Shown in pieces: positions 32,472 to 45,400 of a stretch of DNA of 64,000 nucleotides; positions within the stretch are counted from its first letter, which is position 1; the number at the start of each line of letters is the position of its first letter. Origin of the DNA: Diadema setosum (taxonomy: Eukaryota; Echinodermata; Echinoidea; Diadematoida; Diadematidae); the NCBI GenBank assembly GCA_033980235.1, contig CM067075.1:11072292-11136291 (forward strand). Direction: 5' to 3'. The translations under genes and the position numbers were made by a program. A model generated the notes under the pieces. That model was not told the origin of the DNA. It saw nothing but the letters and a program-made list of their open reading frames with translations, and made no database searches.

Positions 32472-35400
32472 CTGTTGAATTTTATAGGAAGTGACACACA
32501 AAAAAAAAAGAAGAAGAAAAACATGAGATCATAAATCATACCACTATCCGCAAATGATTACGTCTGAATGAGCTAGCCGTCTAATGTAAGGCGATCAAAC
32601 TCATATTCAAGATATTACTCTTCCATCATCATTAGTCCATGTTACCATTTTATGACGTAATGGATGATACTGTTATTAAAACGGCGGGTAATAGGATAAA
32701 AGGAGGGTAAGAGGAGGGCGCAAACGAGGATAAAAGGAGGGTGAAAGTATTTGCATAAAAACGCCCATTACTTATTCCATGAATCGCCCAATTTCTTTTG
32801 CTAACACACACACACACACACACCCCCACACAAATCAAGTCCAGTCGATTCTTTCTTGACTCTATGTTACATTAGAAATGTAGAACACTAGATGCAACCT
32901 TTGATAAGAATGAAGGCGATATTTAGTGAGGCCCAGTAGCCAGGGAAATTTATTTCTTGCTCAACAAAGTCTGATACGTTTAGTTTGTTTTTTTGTTTAC
33001 TTTACGGTATCACTGAAAGGAAGTGGGAAAGGCTTGTGGTTAAGGGTCGGATTTTCAACCCGGACCTCGACATAGAATGAGTCTTTGAGCTTGACGCTTA
33101 CTCCGTCTGCGTTACTCCCGTTTACTCTACGGAATTTTGGTATAGGATATGGAATAAGAAAATGGGATTGAACTCCGGCCTAGAAGGCAAGCTACGCATC
33201 TGCACCAGAAATGTTTTACTAATGCACCGTTCCTCTCCCCCCCCCCCCAAGAAAAATCATAACAAAATAAAGCAAAAACTATCGAAAGAATGAAAAATCG
33301 GATGTAGTATTCAACAGCTTCTAGATATTTTTCAATGACTCGAGGAAGCCCCCCGTCTCTTCGGCAAAGCAATTGATCGTTCATGTTTAAATCAATACTA
33401 TAGGCACACACACAAACACACACACACACACACACACACTGCATAATCTATACATATTATATTTACAAATATATGTATATAATTCAAAAATAACATTAAT
33501 GAATGTATATACATATATCTATACATTTATGAATATAGTTACATATGAAATTCATAAGTTTATATGTATCAATATATACCACCTTAAGGAGAGGCAAATA
33601 TTTTGCAACACTTCGGAACACTGCTTCTCGAAGCGCAAAAAATGTTCAGTTTTATTTGATGTACTAGTTGATTCCGTTTTGCGGTTTGAGTGCATAACTA
33701 ACAAGTGCCCTGGCAGAGTCAAACCCTCGTGTTGATCTCGACCTATTAGTCACTTTTATGCCCAGGGTCTGCCATATCTACCTCTTAGCTGGCTTTGAAG
33801 ACAACCAACAATGGGGTATCGCGTTACAAAGGCCGGCTAATCGATGATATCTCGTCGACTAGATTTGACAAACAAGGCTTTGAGTTTTCCTTTTTTTTTT
33901 CAAGGAGGAAAAAAAGAAAGAACGTTTCAATTGATTGCCCCTCAAGTAGATAACATAAAGAAAGAAAAAAGCTTCCTTTTTGTAGAGTGCTATATATCGA
34001 GGGGGTTGGTAGACATTATGCTGACAGCCTAATCATTTTTCGTTGATGCGAAAGAAATCCTCACAGACCTTCTGACTTTCTTCGCTGTATATCAATTAAG
34101 CCAGTGTGACTCATCCTATATACTTGTCCCAAGTGAGAAGAACGAGACACACTTTCAATCTGCAATACGCATGCACATTCCCAATACACATGATTAAAGA
34201 TAAACCGAGACAGAATTACACATTGTGTTAAGCATGCAGGTGGTGTACTTAATCAACACGAATGCATGCGTTCACGATACATCAAATCAAATTACGCAAT
34301 GAAATGAAAGCGGGTAATGACAAAATGTTGTAAAGATTGAACGATTTTGCCCTTAAAGGGAGAATAAATATACTTCAATGTCTATTAATCATTTGAACGA
34401 TTGCTGAAGGAAAGTTTGCAAAAACCTTTTATCATAGAAACAACTTGACTCGAAGTCAAAGTTTATCTTATTCAAATTCATTGAAGTCGCTACTTCTGCA
34501 TGTCTGTAACTACATGTGCATATAATTGCGGCTCTTATCAATTCGAGGTTTTTATTACCCTTATAGGATGCACCAAGTCTGTATACATATAGCCGCCATG
34601 ATGATAATCTCAATTCACAAAATATTTGAGAACAATGTCATCAATAGTACATTTTAAATTGTAAATCCAACATTTTGAATGTGAAATTTAACATTTAACA
34701 AAGGGTTGGAGGAGTGACACCGTTTCAAATGCTGATATATACAATTTCAGTTTTGAAAGCGTATTCCCTTGATAACACAAGGAATGATAAATTCAAGAAA
34801 TACCCCTACTATTTTTTACAAATTATACAAGAAGTGTAAACCAAATGTTTTGAATTGTAAAAATATAAGTAATATCGAAATCAGCTTAATAAAATAATTC
34901 GTAGATGTAAGATAATGAATTATATACAAGAATTGGAAAAAGCAGGAGGCGATATGAATTCAAAATAGAAAGTAATAAGTGAAATGATAGAGCAAGATAA
35001 TATGATAAAATGATTTATATGAATTATACATGTGTAAAACAAATGTCTTGAATTGTAATATTAAAGTATAAACAATATCAAAATAAGGTTACAGAAATAA
35101 CTGGTAAATCTAGGATAATGGATTATACAAAAGAATTGCAAAAGTTAGTGGGAGATATCATTTTAACTTGGAAAGTAATAAGTGAAATAATAAATGAAAT
35201 AAGATCATATGATAAAGTTGATGGTATGAATATAACTATATTTGATAAAGAATTGAAAAATCCCTCTGGTACTACAAATGCAATTAGCGCATTTTTTTTT
35301 CTTTCGTTGGAGTTTATTTAGCTTCAGATATATATTGTGATAATCTAAAATAAAAAAAGAATCTTGTTGCTGCTGAAGTAGCACATGGTTTGATATTAAT

Positions 35401-36399
35401 TTTACACAAGAAAATTGTTTAATTCATTCAACCTAAAGTTCTGTATGAACAATGGACTCACGCAGGCATATCATGAATATAATTATGTATATGAATATAA
35501 ATACAGATATAAATACAAATATAAATATAGATATAAATACAAATATAGATATAGATATAGATATAAATATAAATATACATACACGCATGGATATACTCAA
35601 CCGACACGGTTATACAGTCGATCTCGAACAAGTCGAAACATTATAGCTATTAAAGTCGAAGTAAAGTATGCCCGGATGGAAATATTTAAAACTTGTGTAA
35701 TTGATATTGTGTAAAATCGAAATTCATGTCAGTTGAAAGATTTTCTCCTGTCACTTTTGGATTCAACTTAGGCGAGGTTGACTGTATATGAAAAAGAAAC
35801 TCCTCCACGCGCGCGCACGCACACGCACACACACACGCTAACGCATTAATCCAACAAAAAGTTGTCCACCTCTCTTTCTCATCCACTCACCTTCTTTCCT
35901 TTCTTTCTTATTTATACCGTCAAGATAAATCTACAAGGAAGGTTCTTTTTAGCATCCATGGACCTTTCATTACTATCAACAGCCGTGAGTGGCGCTTGCA
36001 TTCTATTGACTGCAACACACACACTTACACACGTATATACACTCAAACACATACCAAATCATCTACGTTATCAACTATAACTTCCGATTCTCTACCCCTT
36101 CGCCATTTCATCAATTTAAGACATTTTTTTTTTTTTTTATCAAGAATGCATACCTTAGTTGTTAACAGTTGAGGTTGGTGCACGAGCATTTCATTGACTT
36201 CCACCAATTTCCCGCGAACACATGGATAAACGACGAACGATGCGCCATCAGTACATCGCACCGTGCAGAGTGGAGAGTCCTCGCGAAGATACTGAGCGCC
36301 CTACATTAAGTGAAGGAAAAAAAAGTTCATGCATGCATATCACTTTAATTTCTAGTAAACATACGGTAGATGACGACGTTTATAAAATGCAGCAACAGC

Positions 36400-36430
<31 letters not shown>

Positions 36431-39400
36431 ATCTAGAAACGTATCAATGACAAATGAAAAAAAAAAAAACTAGACCCGGAATTTGTCAAGACTGACAAAT
36501 TAGGTGATCCGATCTTTTGAAAATCAATGGTTTGAGTTTTGATCCCAATATAGGCATGACTATACAGGTTTCATCTGTGTTTAGGGATATTGGCTGTGTG
36601 ATGTTTGGATACTGACTTTGAAAAGGGAGTCAGGTCTGCCATCTATGGTACCAAATTCCGTTCACATTATAACGAAGATACAGAATGAAGTATATTTGAG
36701 CATTGAGCCCACTTTGCACAGCCAAGATGGCATCTGAACAAAAAGTGATTACTTTGTGAAATGATCGATGTGACATGGTCTTTGCGTGTGCAAAATATGG
36801 GAGAGATAGGACATGTATTGACTAAAATACAGGATGAAACATTTATGATCTTTGACCCTTATTTACATATCAAGACGGTGTCTGATCAAGTAGTTGTTAT
36901 TTTATGAAATATGTACGTACCATGAACTAAACATGTGCAAAATATGGGGGTGATAGGGGCTATTCTTCTTGAGTTGTTGCTAAGAAAGTTGGAGAAAGAA
37001 AGAAATATGAAAATACATCGAAGATAACCTTTAATTTTAACCACGTTTTTGGGCGAGATCCCGACACAGTATGAAAAACAAAGGGACACGTACGATAGCG
37101 CAAAGTCTCAGCTACAACATATTAAAATCTGGGAGAAATCCACCAAAGGGTAAGTGAGTTAGTGCACTTTCGAAAATCAATGATATGAGTCCTGATCCAA
37201 ATAGGCATGACCGTAAAGGTTTCATCTGTGGTTATGGACATTGGCCATGTGATATTTGGATTTTCATTTAGAAAAGAGAGTCAGGTCTGCCATCTTTGGT
37301 ACCAAAGTCGGTATACACTATAACGAAGATACATAATGAAGTATATTTGACAATTGACCCCACTTTGCACAGCCAAAATGGCATCTGAGAAAAAACTGGT
37401 TATTTTGTGAAATGATCTTGGTAGCGTGGTGTTTGTGAGTGCGAAATATTGGAAAGATAGGACATGTATTCCCCAAGATACAGGATGATACATTTATGAC
37501 CTTTGACCCTAATTTACCTACCCAAGATGGTGTTCGATCAAGTAGTTGTGACCTTATAAAATAATGTAGGGCCTACGTCACATGAACTAAACATGTTCAA
37601 AATATGGGGGTACTAGGGAATGTCTTTCATGTGTTATTGCAAAGAAATTTGCAAAAAGAAAGAAATATGAAAATACATCGAAGCTAAGCTTTAATTTAAG
37701 CGAAGTTTTTCGACGTGATTTCGATGTCGTATGAAAAAAAAAAACAAAAAAACGGAGGACACTTTACCGATAGCGCAAAGTCTCAGCTAACACATTAAAA
37801 TCTGAGAGAAATTTACCGTAGGATAAGTTAGATAGTGCTCGAAAAAGACAGTCATGTTAATTTTCATTTCAAGAAAAACTGCACTCCTATAGAGATAACT
37901 CGCAAATGGATCAAATTTGACGAGGTTACCTTCAATCTAAAATTTATTTTTACGAGGTGAAGACTTCATCCAGCGAAATTTTTGATTGATTAAAACTGAT
38001 AGAGTATTAAATAAGCTACAGCATACTGAAATCTGGGTGAAAATTGGCCAAGGATAAGTGAGATACGCTCGAGTAAACTTGAAATTTGATGACGTCATTT
38101 TGAAAATTTACTTTTTTTGATTTATTAAGAAATTTGATACCTTTTCATCATTTTTTCAGCATTGCCAACCCATGAAATGACATGTTCAACTCATCAGTTT
38201 TCAAAATATGTCAAGAAAATGGGGGGTCACCGTCTATCCTGGCGAGTAAACTCGGATTTAAAATTGGCGGTTTTTTGGCATTGTTGCACTGTATATCGCC
38301 ATTAACGCGCGCGCGGATTTTCAACTTTGACGGGCCCTCATGACGTCATATTGAGTCGGATTGACTTGAAACCTGGCAGAAATATTCCTTGAGATTTCAG
38401 ACATCCGATCTGTGTAAAAAAAGTGGAAATTTCTATTGCATATAAGCTGTACGTGCGTATATGCGCGCGCGCGTACGCGTCCGTCCAATTTTTTAAATTT
38501 TTCAAAAAATGCTCCAAATGGTCTGAAACGTGTGCAAAAAAAAATTGAGCTCGATTTGAGCATACAAATATTTCAATGCGCGCGTACGCGCGCGTTTTAA
38601 GAGAAAATATGAATTTTGAGAATATGAGTAGAATGCGCATAACTTGAAATATATGTGACGTAAATTTCATTGAAAAATTCCATTCCATTGATGAGATATG
38701 ATTGAGAATGTGTTTTCACATAATGACGTCATAGTGACGTCACGGTCGACTGATCGCTATGATTTTATTAGACCCGTCGTCTTTGGGACACGATACATAT
38801 ATGGTATAAGTTTGAAATTGATAGGAAGAACACTTTCTGAGCTAATCGATACACAAATTTTGTCCAGAAATAAAGAAGAAGAAGAACATACAAAGAATCC
38901 GTACAGATACAGAAGGTGATCCGAGAGGATACTCGGATCACCTAAAAAAAAAAAAAAACCTGCGAGACTTAATAGCTATAGGTGATTTCCGGTCCACCAA
39001 ACACCGGCCCTGAAATGGACCAATTCTCACTCCAGGAAGAATTGGGTGCATATGGTGGACCAGAAATCACCTGTTAGCTATGGCTCATGCCATGGAAAAT
39101 TGTCAAGAATATGAAGGAAGAATTATCAGCAAAGTATCATGATTTCATATTTTCATGTACAAGCTAATTAGCGATTGTAATTTGATGGCATCATCTCCTC
39201 ATCTGAATAAATAGCTGGTCGCGAAAAATGCTACGATTCGGTTAAAGGGATTGTGAAGTTTTGGTCGAGATTGGGCTTCTGGTTTCCAAATGTTTTTGTG
39301 AGATAATGAGAACCTCTTATGAAATGTAAAAGAGCATATAATTTTACGAGAAATATAAAGCTTATTTGATGAAAATTGATATATCTAGAACAAACAGGTC

Positions 39401-42400
39401 ATAATGAAAAGGTGGGACCTATCTTTTATTAGGACCACTTTGTATTACTTTGTTCTTAAATATTTTAGCCATTTCGTTATCGATTTTCATCAAATAGATT
39501 TTGAATGCCTCTTAGAATTGCATGCTATTTTATATTTCATAAGTGGTTTCCAATTATCTCGCAAACATTTAAAATCTGAATCCAAGATCTCAACTAAAAC
39601 TATACCACATCCCTTTAAAGGGGATGGCTAGTAACTGATGAGTGGGCATCAGTGGGAATGCTGGGGGTGATTGTTCCAATCCTTGTGGGATTCATTTAAG
39701 AGTAGATTATATATCTATTGTTGTGTGAAAATTATTTGCTTCAGAATGGTCTCACATTCAAGAAATGCGCAGTTTAATGTTTCCAGGTCAGCATGCTTGT
39801 ACAGTGACGGGGCGATCGTTAACGGGCCGTTACTATCCATCCCCTTTAAACATGTCCAAAAGGAATCCAAGATTCTCTTATTACGTCCACTTGAAATGAA
39901 ACGAATACCATTATGTTTCTCTACCTTCATTATTTCTTTGAACAAGAGACAGGCGGGTCCGACGCTCATCTCAGCATCGCACTCCGCCTTTAACACAATC
40001 CTCTTGAGGCAAATCATTTCAAGAAATCTTGACATTTGGGGATTGTTGCAGGCTCCTGGGCATCAACCTCTTAATTTGAGGTAATTGGAAACCCCCCTGG
40101 TGGCGCCGTTACCATTTGTACATACTATAATCCCCTCCCTCCTCAATATTCCTGCCATGATTGGTAATAATCTAACTGCCAGTTCGCAATACGAAGGTGC
40201 TAATATCAAAAATTGATGATTCCTGCCGTGTTTGGTCAAATTGAGCCACCCGTTTTCAGGAATATGAAAATGTATTTGGGGGGTTACGCACGACGCACAG
40301 CGGACGACCGGACAGTGACCGATTTCAATGGCTCACTTCAGCCATTCATCTCATCGGAGCTAAAAAGCTGAACTTGAAAATGGTGTGAAATAGCATTTTA
40401 AGCTACGATGAACATAATATTTCAATCCGGAGCAAATTTGCACACGAAGCCTGCGACCACCAGGAGTGTTATTCACGTTATATGACAGTGTCACTGATAC
40501 ATCTCATTATTTCAAATCATGAAGGTTTCAGAGCAATTAATTTGTCTAACATCTGCAATGGGGAGGGGGGGGGGGGAGGGGAGTGGCGGTTCGAAACTCA
40601 ACTAAGTTCATAAAGAGACATGAGTATCATTTGGTGTTCAGACAACTGACTGAAGTAGGCCTACCGTCGTAAGATGTTAAGAATTTTTCACAATTAATTT
40701 TGGTATCAGACGTGTCTGGATCCCTAACCCTACAGCGCAGGTTTCTGCCACAGGGTACTCGCAAATATCTATTGCTCTAATCGCTGATGCATTGGAGGAT
40801 AAACTAGTCGTTATGGCGTTGTCAAGGAAATCCAAATACCGACCGAATCGTAACAGGCGCACATCTTCTGCTGTGATTTCATCTTAAGAATATGTTGCAT
40901 TTAATAAGCACTATATTGTCACAAGCATGTACATTTTAATGCACACATGATTCGGCATAATGCCATATACAACCTTTTAGTGTCACTTAGACTATGTTAC
41001 CGGGGGGAGAAGTGTTTATTTTTAGCGCAATTTTTACGACCGTCTTTACCACAGGGTTTACCCAACAGCGTAATAATGGCAACTGGTGTGAATTTTTCAT
41101 CTGCAGTGCGTCGTGCTCTGCATTAATGAGCACTCGTGGTGTCAAGGCTATTCGTGCGGATTTCGGCGGTTTTTTCCTCTTTCTTTTGCTCCTCTTTGGC
41201 CACCCGTCTGCTCGGATTTTGTCTTGCCAGTAGAGGACGTGATAAAATGTAACCATTGGACGGGCGACAGCCAAGGCTATCAACCCGATGGGCGGGGCAA
41301 GGGTGAAAGTCATCTCCACAACCTGATTTGAGCACGACTGGTAGGCGGGCGGGCTGCACATCTCTGGATCTTCATATAAGGGTTGTCTCATGTTATCAGT
41401 CGCATCATATTAGGTCAGTCTGTATAAAGTGAACGAATGCTCAATAAGAGTGTTTTGTACGTGTGTGTATAATTATGTGCGCCCGTGTTTGCGTTTGATG
41501 CTTTCGCGAGAAAACAAAGGATCCCAGATAGGAATTTGAGGTTTCATTGCCACGAAGCGATTAAAGTAGAGCAAATAAAAAAAAGGTAAGAAGGAAACTG
41601 GAGTCAAAGACATTGAAAATACAGACAACCTTTCATGAAGCCTTAGCAACATCTGATAATGCATCGAAGACTACAGTACAAGCAAATAATCAGAGAACAA
41701 AATACTTCTTTTTCAGCAAAACAAAAAGGGACTGAACATTAGTAAGACACAGACATAAACAGACATGACGTCATCATGTTTTCAATTTCTAAGTCTTTTT
41801 ACTCGGACAAGTATTCACACGGCTGCGCTATCGCACTACCGACCTTCTTGCTCTTTCCGATGACCTTGTTGTCTATTCTGTTGGTGTTTGGGCTGACCTG
41901 GAAGTCTACCTGGTCCACCAAGTGTTTGTCTCGCAATATAGGGTGCCCTCTAGCGAGAGCTATGACACAGATCCTGCATGGGGGGAAAAAAACACAACAT
42001 CAAGAATGTACGACATTAGAAAACACGGACAAGCAATGACGGGGTGAATTGATTACTTTGCTTTTGATTAATCCTTGATGTAAAAAATAAGGTAGAAGAA
42101 GTAGGTCTACATATAGGCTTTAAATTAAAGATGCTCCCTGGAAAAGTATAAGTGCATCAGTATTACTGCTCCCTTGTATCTGTATCTTGTAAAGGCGGCG
42201 TGTCGATTCAGTTGAATTAGGTGAATCCCTGCGAATAGGTAGAAATTTGTGGAAAATATCAAGGCTCATTGACAAATTCTGCTAATTCACTCAACAAAAC
42301 AAATGTGCCAGTGCAGTAGATGGGTTTTGATAACCGCGAAGCATGGATTTACTGGAATTTAGACATTCTTAGAAAATTAATTGTCAGACTGCCATTTTTA

Positions 42401-45400
42401 AATGACACAATCTCACTTAGCCTAATTTCGAGTCAAAATTCGGACGAATCCACAAGAACCTGCTCTAAGAAAATCTAAAATGTTCTGTATGCCCTAGTTA
42501 ACAGACATGTTACATTGCAAATCTGAACAATGGTCTTGATATTTGTATTTTAACCGAAACTTCATATTTTCCACTCTGATCTACTCTGTATATTTTAAAG
42601 GGAGGCTGCTGATACGACTTAGATATAAAGACAAAAATATTTCATAATAAATGATGTAGTGATATTGATAGCACCATTCACATACCATTGCAATATAAGA
42701 TATCATTGACCATAATTGACCATAAACTTCTTCATAAACAAATGCTGCAGCTTTGTACACAGTGTACATTATTCTGAATACTTCTGTACATATACAGACA
42801 AGAAAAATTCTCCAACTGAAAGATCAACATTTTACTTACTCATCGTTTTGTCTACGCAGTTATATACATTACACATAAAAATCATGTTTTCTCATTCAGC
42901 CTTTCCCTAGCAACAAGCTTTCTTTTTATGGCAAAACTTAATGAAGTGCTTAAAGTTGTACTGTAAAATCACAATAATTTAATCTGTTTATATTTGGAGA
43001 TAATTGAATCATTCCATTCACTGAAAGTGGAAATGACTCTACCAAGAACAACAAGATTTCGAGTTGCTCGATGACTATCAAAGTTATATATAAAACGCTT
43101 ACATAATCACTCCACCAATTAAAGTAACATAGATTGCTCCCGTTGAAATGTAATATAAGGTTTCCTCATTGACTATTTCTGTTGGAATGTTGTGGAGTGG
43201 CGTTTCACACCTTAAACTTATAAGGAAACACTTTCTTCAGGTTTGATAGATAAAGATTATCCACTTTTCTTTTGTATCATCATCGTTACTATCATAAACT
43301 CCCTTAAAATAGCCACTGCTTACTTATTCTTTGACTTCTGGTCGCACCTATATTCATCTCGATGGAAAATATGGCATTTTACTCTGGGGGTTTAGATTAC
43401 AATTCTTAAGAATCCAATGTACAACATCTGCCACGTGCAAACACTCAATAAATTGTAATATCCTCTCAAACTTGAAAATTTCTGAAGAAACCACTGGCAG
43501 TTGACACTTTCACCCCCGCTCCCTAGTATAGTTGCGAGGTCTTTGGAAATGCAATTAAATGTCAAGGATAATAGAAAAATCCCCAAAACTGTATGTACCG
43601 AAAGGGAAAAGGGGCTTTCCGTGACCCGTTTATGTCATTCCAAAGCCTGATATATACGATGATAGACGCAAGTAATAAAATATTTAGGTTAATTATCAAC
43701 CGTGCTTGATGAACCTGTCACAGTCGATTTATTCCTCTCGATTCTGTCTCTTGTCGAATTCATTGTGGCATATAGCGGATTCCGGTACATGTACAACTGT
43801 ATAGCTACAGAAACCATTGGCGACACGTTGAATGAATGTTCCTGCCTTTAAGGATGTTCGCGTCCTAGTTCCCAGTTATACGCAAGTTTCTCTGCTGTGG
43901 CTGAACATTTTCTCGTTTTTTGTTTTGTTTTTTTTGTTTTTTTAATGGGTGTGTGCGTTGGGGGTGGGGTGGGGGATAGGAGTTGTACTTTATATATATA
44001 TATATTGTCCATCCGTTTATGTGTAGAGCATGGAGCTACTGTATAGCTCTTAAATCAAAGTGTATAGTCTCTTTTATCACCAGTGTAGTGACGTCAGTAG
44101 AGAGGGAGTTTCATCAACACTATGACGGGTTTTGACGTCATACACGTCCCCATACATCCCACCAAATTTCGGCCGACCCTCTCGACCAAATCTCTATTAT
44201 GCAAATCATCACGCGTCTCCCTTTTTGCTTTCAGATTTGTGATGGCGAAATTCTCCTATATGGCGTTATAAGGCAGTATGGCGCTCCAACCCGACGTCTT
44301 TCAAAAGCACCATATATACATAACGTCTTCCCGACCCTAGAAATCAACACGACCATCTTCCACCACTCCCGCCTCCCCCATCCCCCCCCCCCCCCCCGGC
44401 ACCGTCTACACTGGTCTTTGGGGTAGCATCTTCATCAGCACATAATCCCCGACGCTATATTTACACAACTTGTGGCGCCGTCAAATTACAGAATGCGACT
44501 ACTAAACGTGTAAGATCGAGTCCTTCACTCATTCTTTGCTCTTTTCTCCCCCCTTCTTTGCGACAATCCAGGAAATCGTGCCCACGCGATCAGCCTCTTC
44601 ACACATCATACATAAAAAAAAAGAAAAAAAATACAGACGTGCTAAGTCGATTCACACGTCCAATCTTTTGTAAGAGAAGCAGGTAATATACACATGGTCA
44701 AAACAATAATTGAACGTGCCCAAGAGATACACCCTCCTTCAATACTCTGGATTCCTCCTCGTCAGAAAGTTAAGACAGTGAGTCTAAGATATTGTAAAGG
44801 TAATGAAAAAAGCACAAACAACTATACGTTCACCCTTTCCATTGATCAGACTCACCTATACCAATATTCATAGCTCTACCGTATGTCCCCCCAAAATTAC
44901 AACGGGACCCTCCGCAATGACATCTTAAAAAATATTGAATATTAAATAGAAATTCAGGGTATGAAAATATAACTGATTGCCCACATCTTATAGAAAACCC
45001 CATTCGATTTGCTTCAGGGGTCAAAGAGAAATGAGGAATTGTGTACAGAATGTCGGGAATCTCTTCCCTCCAAGTTCTGTCTCTTGTATTCACACACAAG
45101 ATCGTCGAAGTGCTAAACTTGGAAGAATAAGACTCATGACATGCTTTACAACAATCCACATTTCTCTGTGACTGCTTAACTAAATCGAATGGGGCTTTCT
45201 GCAAAATAGAGCTAAAATGTTATATTTTAAGACCCTGAAGTAGCGTTCAGACAATCTAATCATATTAAATGTTATCAATGCGAAAATCTGATTGTATTTT
45301 TTTTTTTTGGACATACTGTAAATGTGAGCGGTTTCGGAAGCCTTTTTTTTTTCTTCTCAAAAAAGGAACTCTCCTTTTTTTAAATAGTGTACTCACGTTT

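Noticed and set aside
36222..36431. Poly-Gln protein
   Set aside because: The frame covers the antisense of ABITRAM exon 4 and then a CAG/CAA microsatellite.
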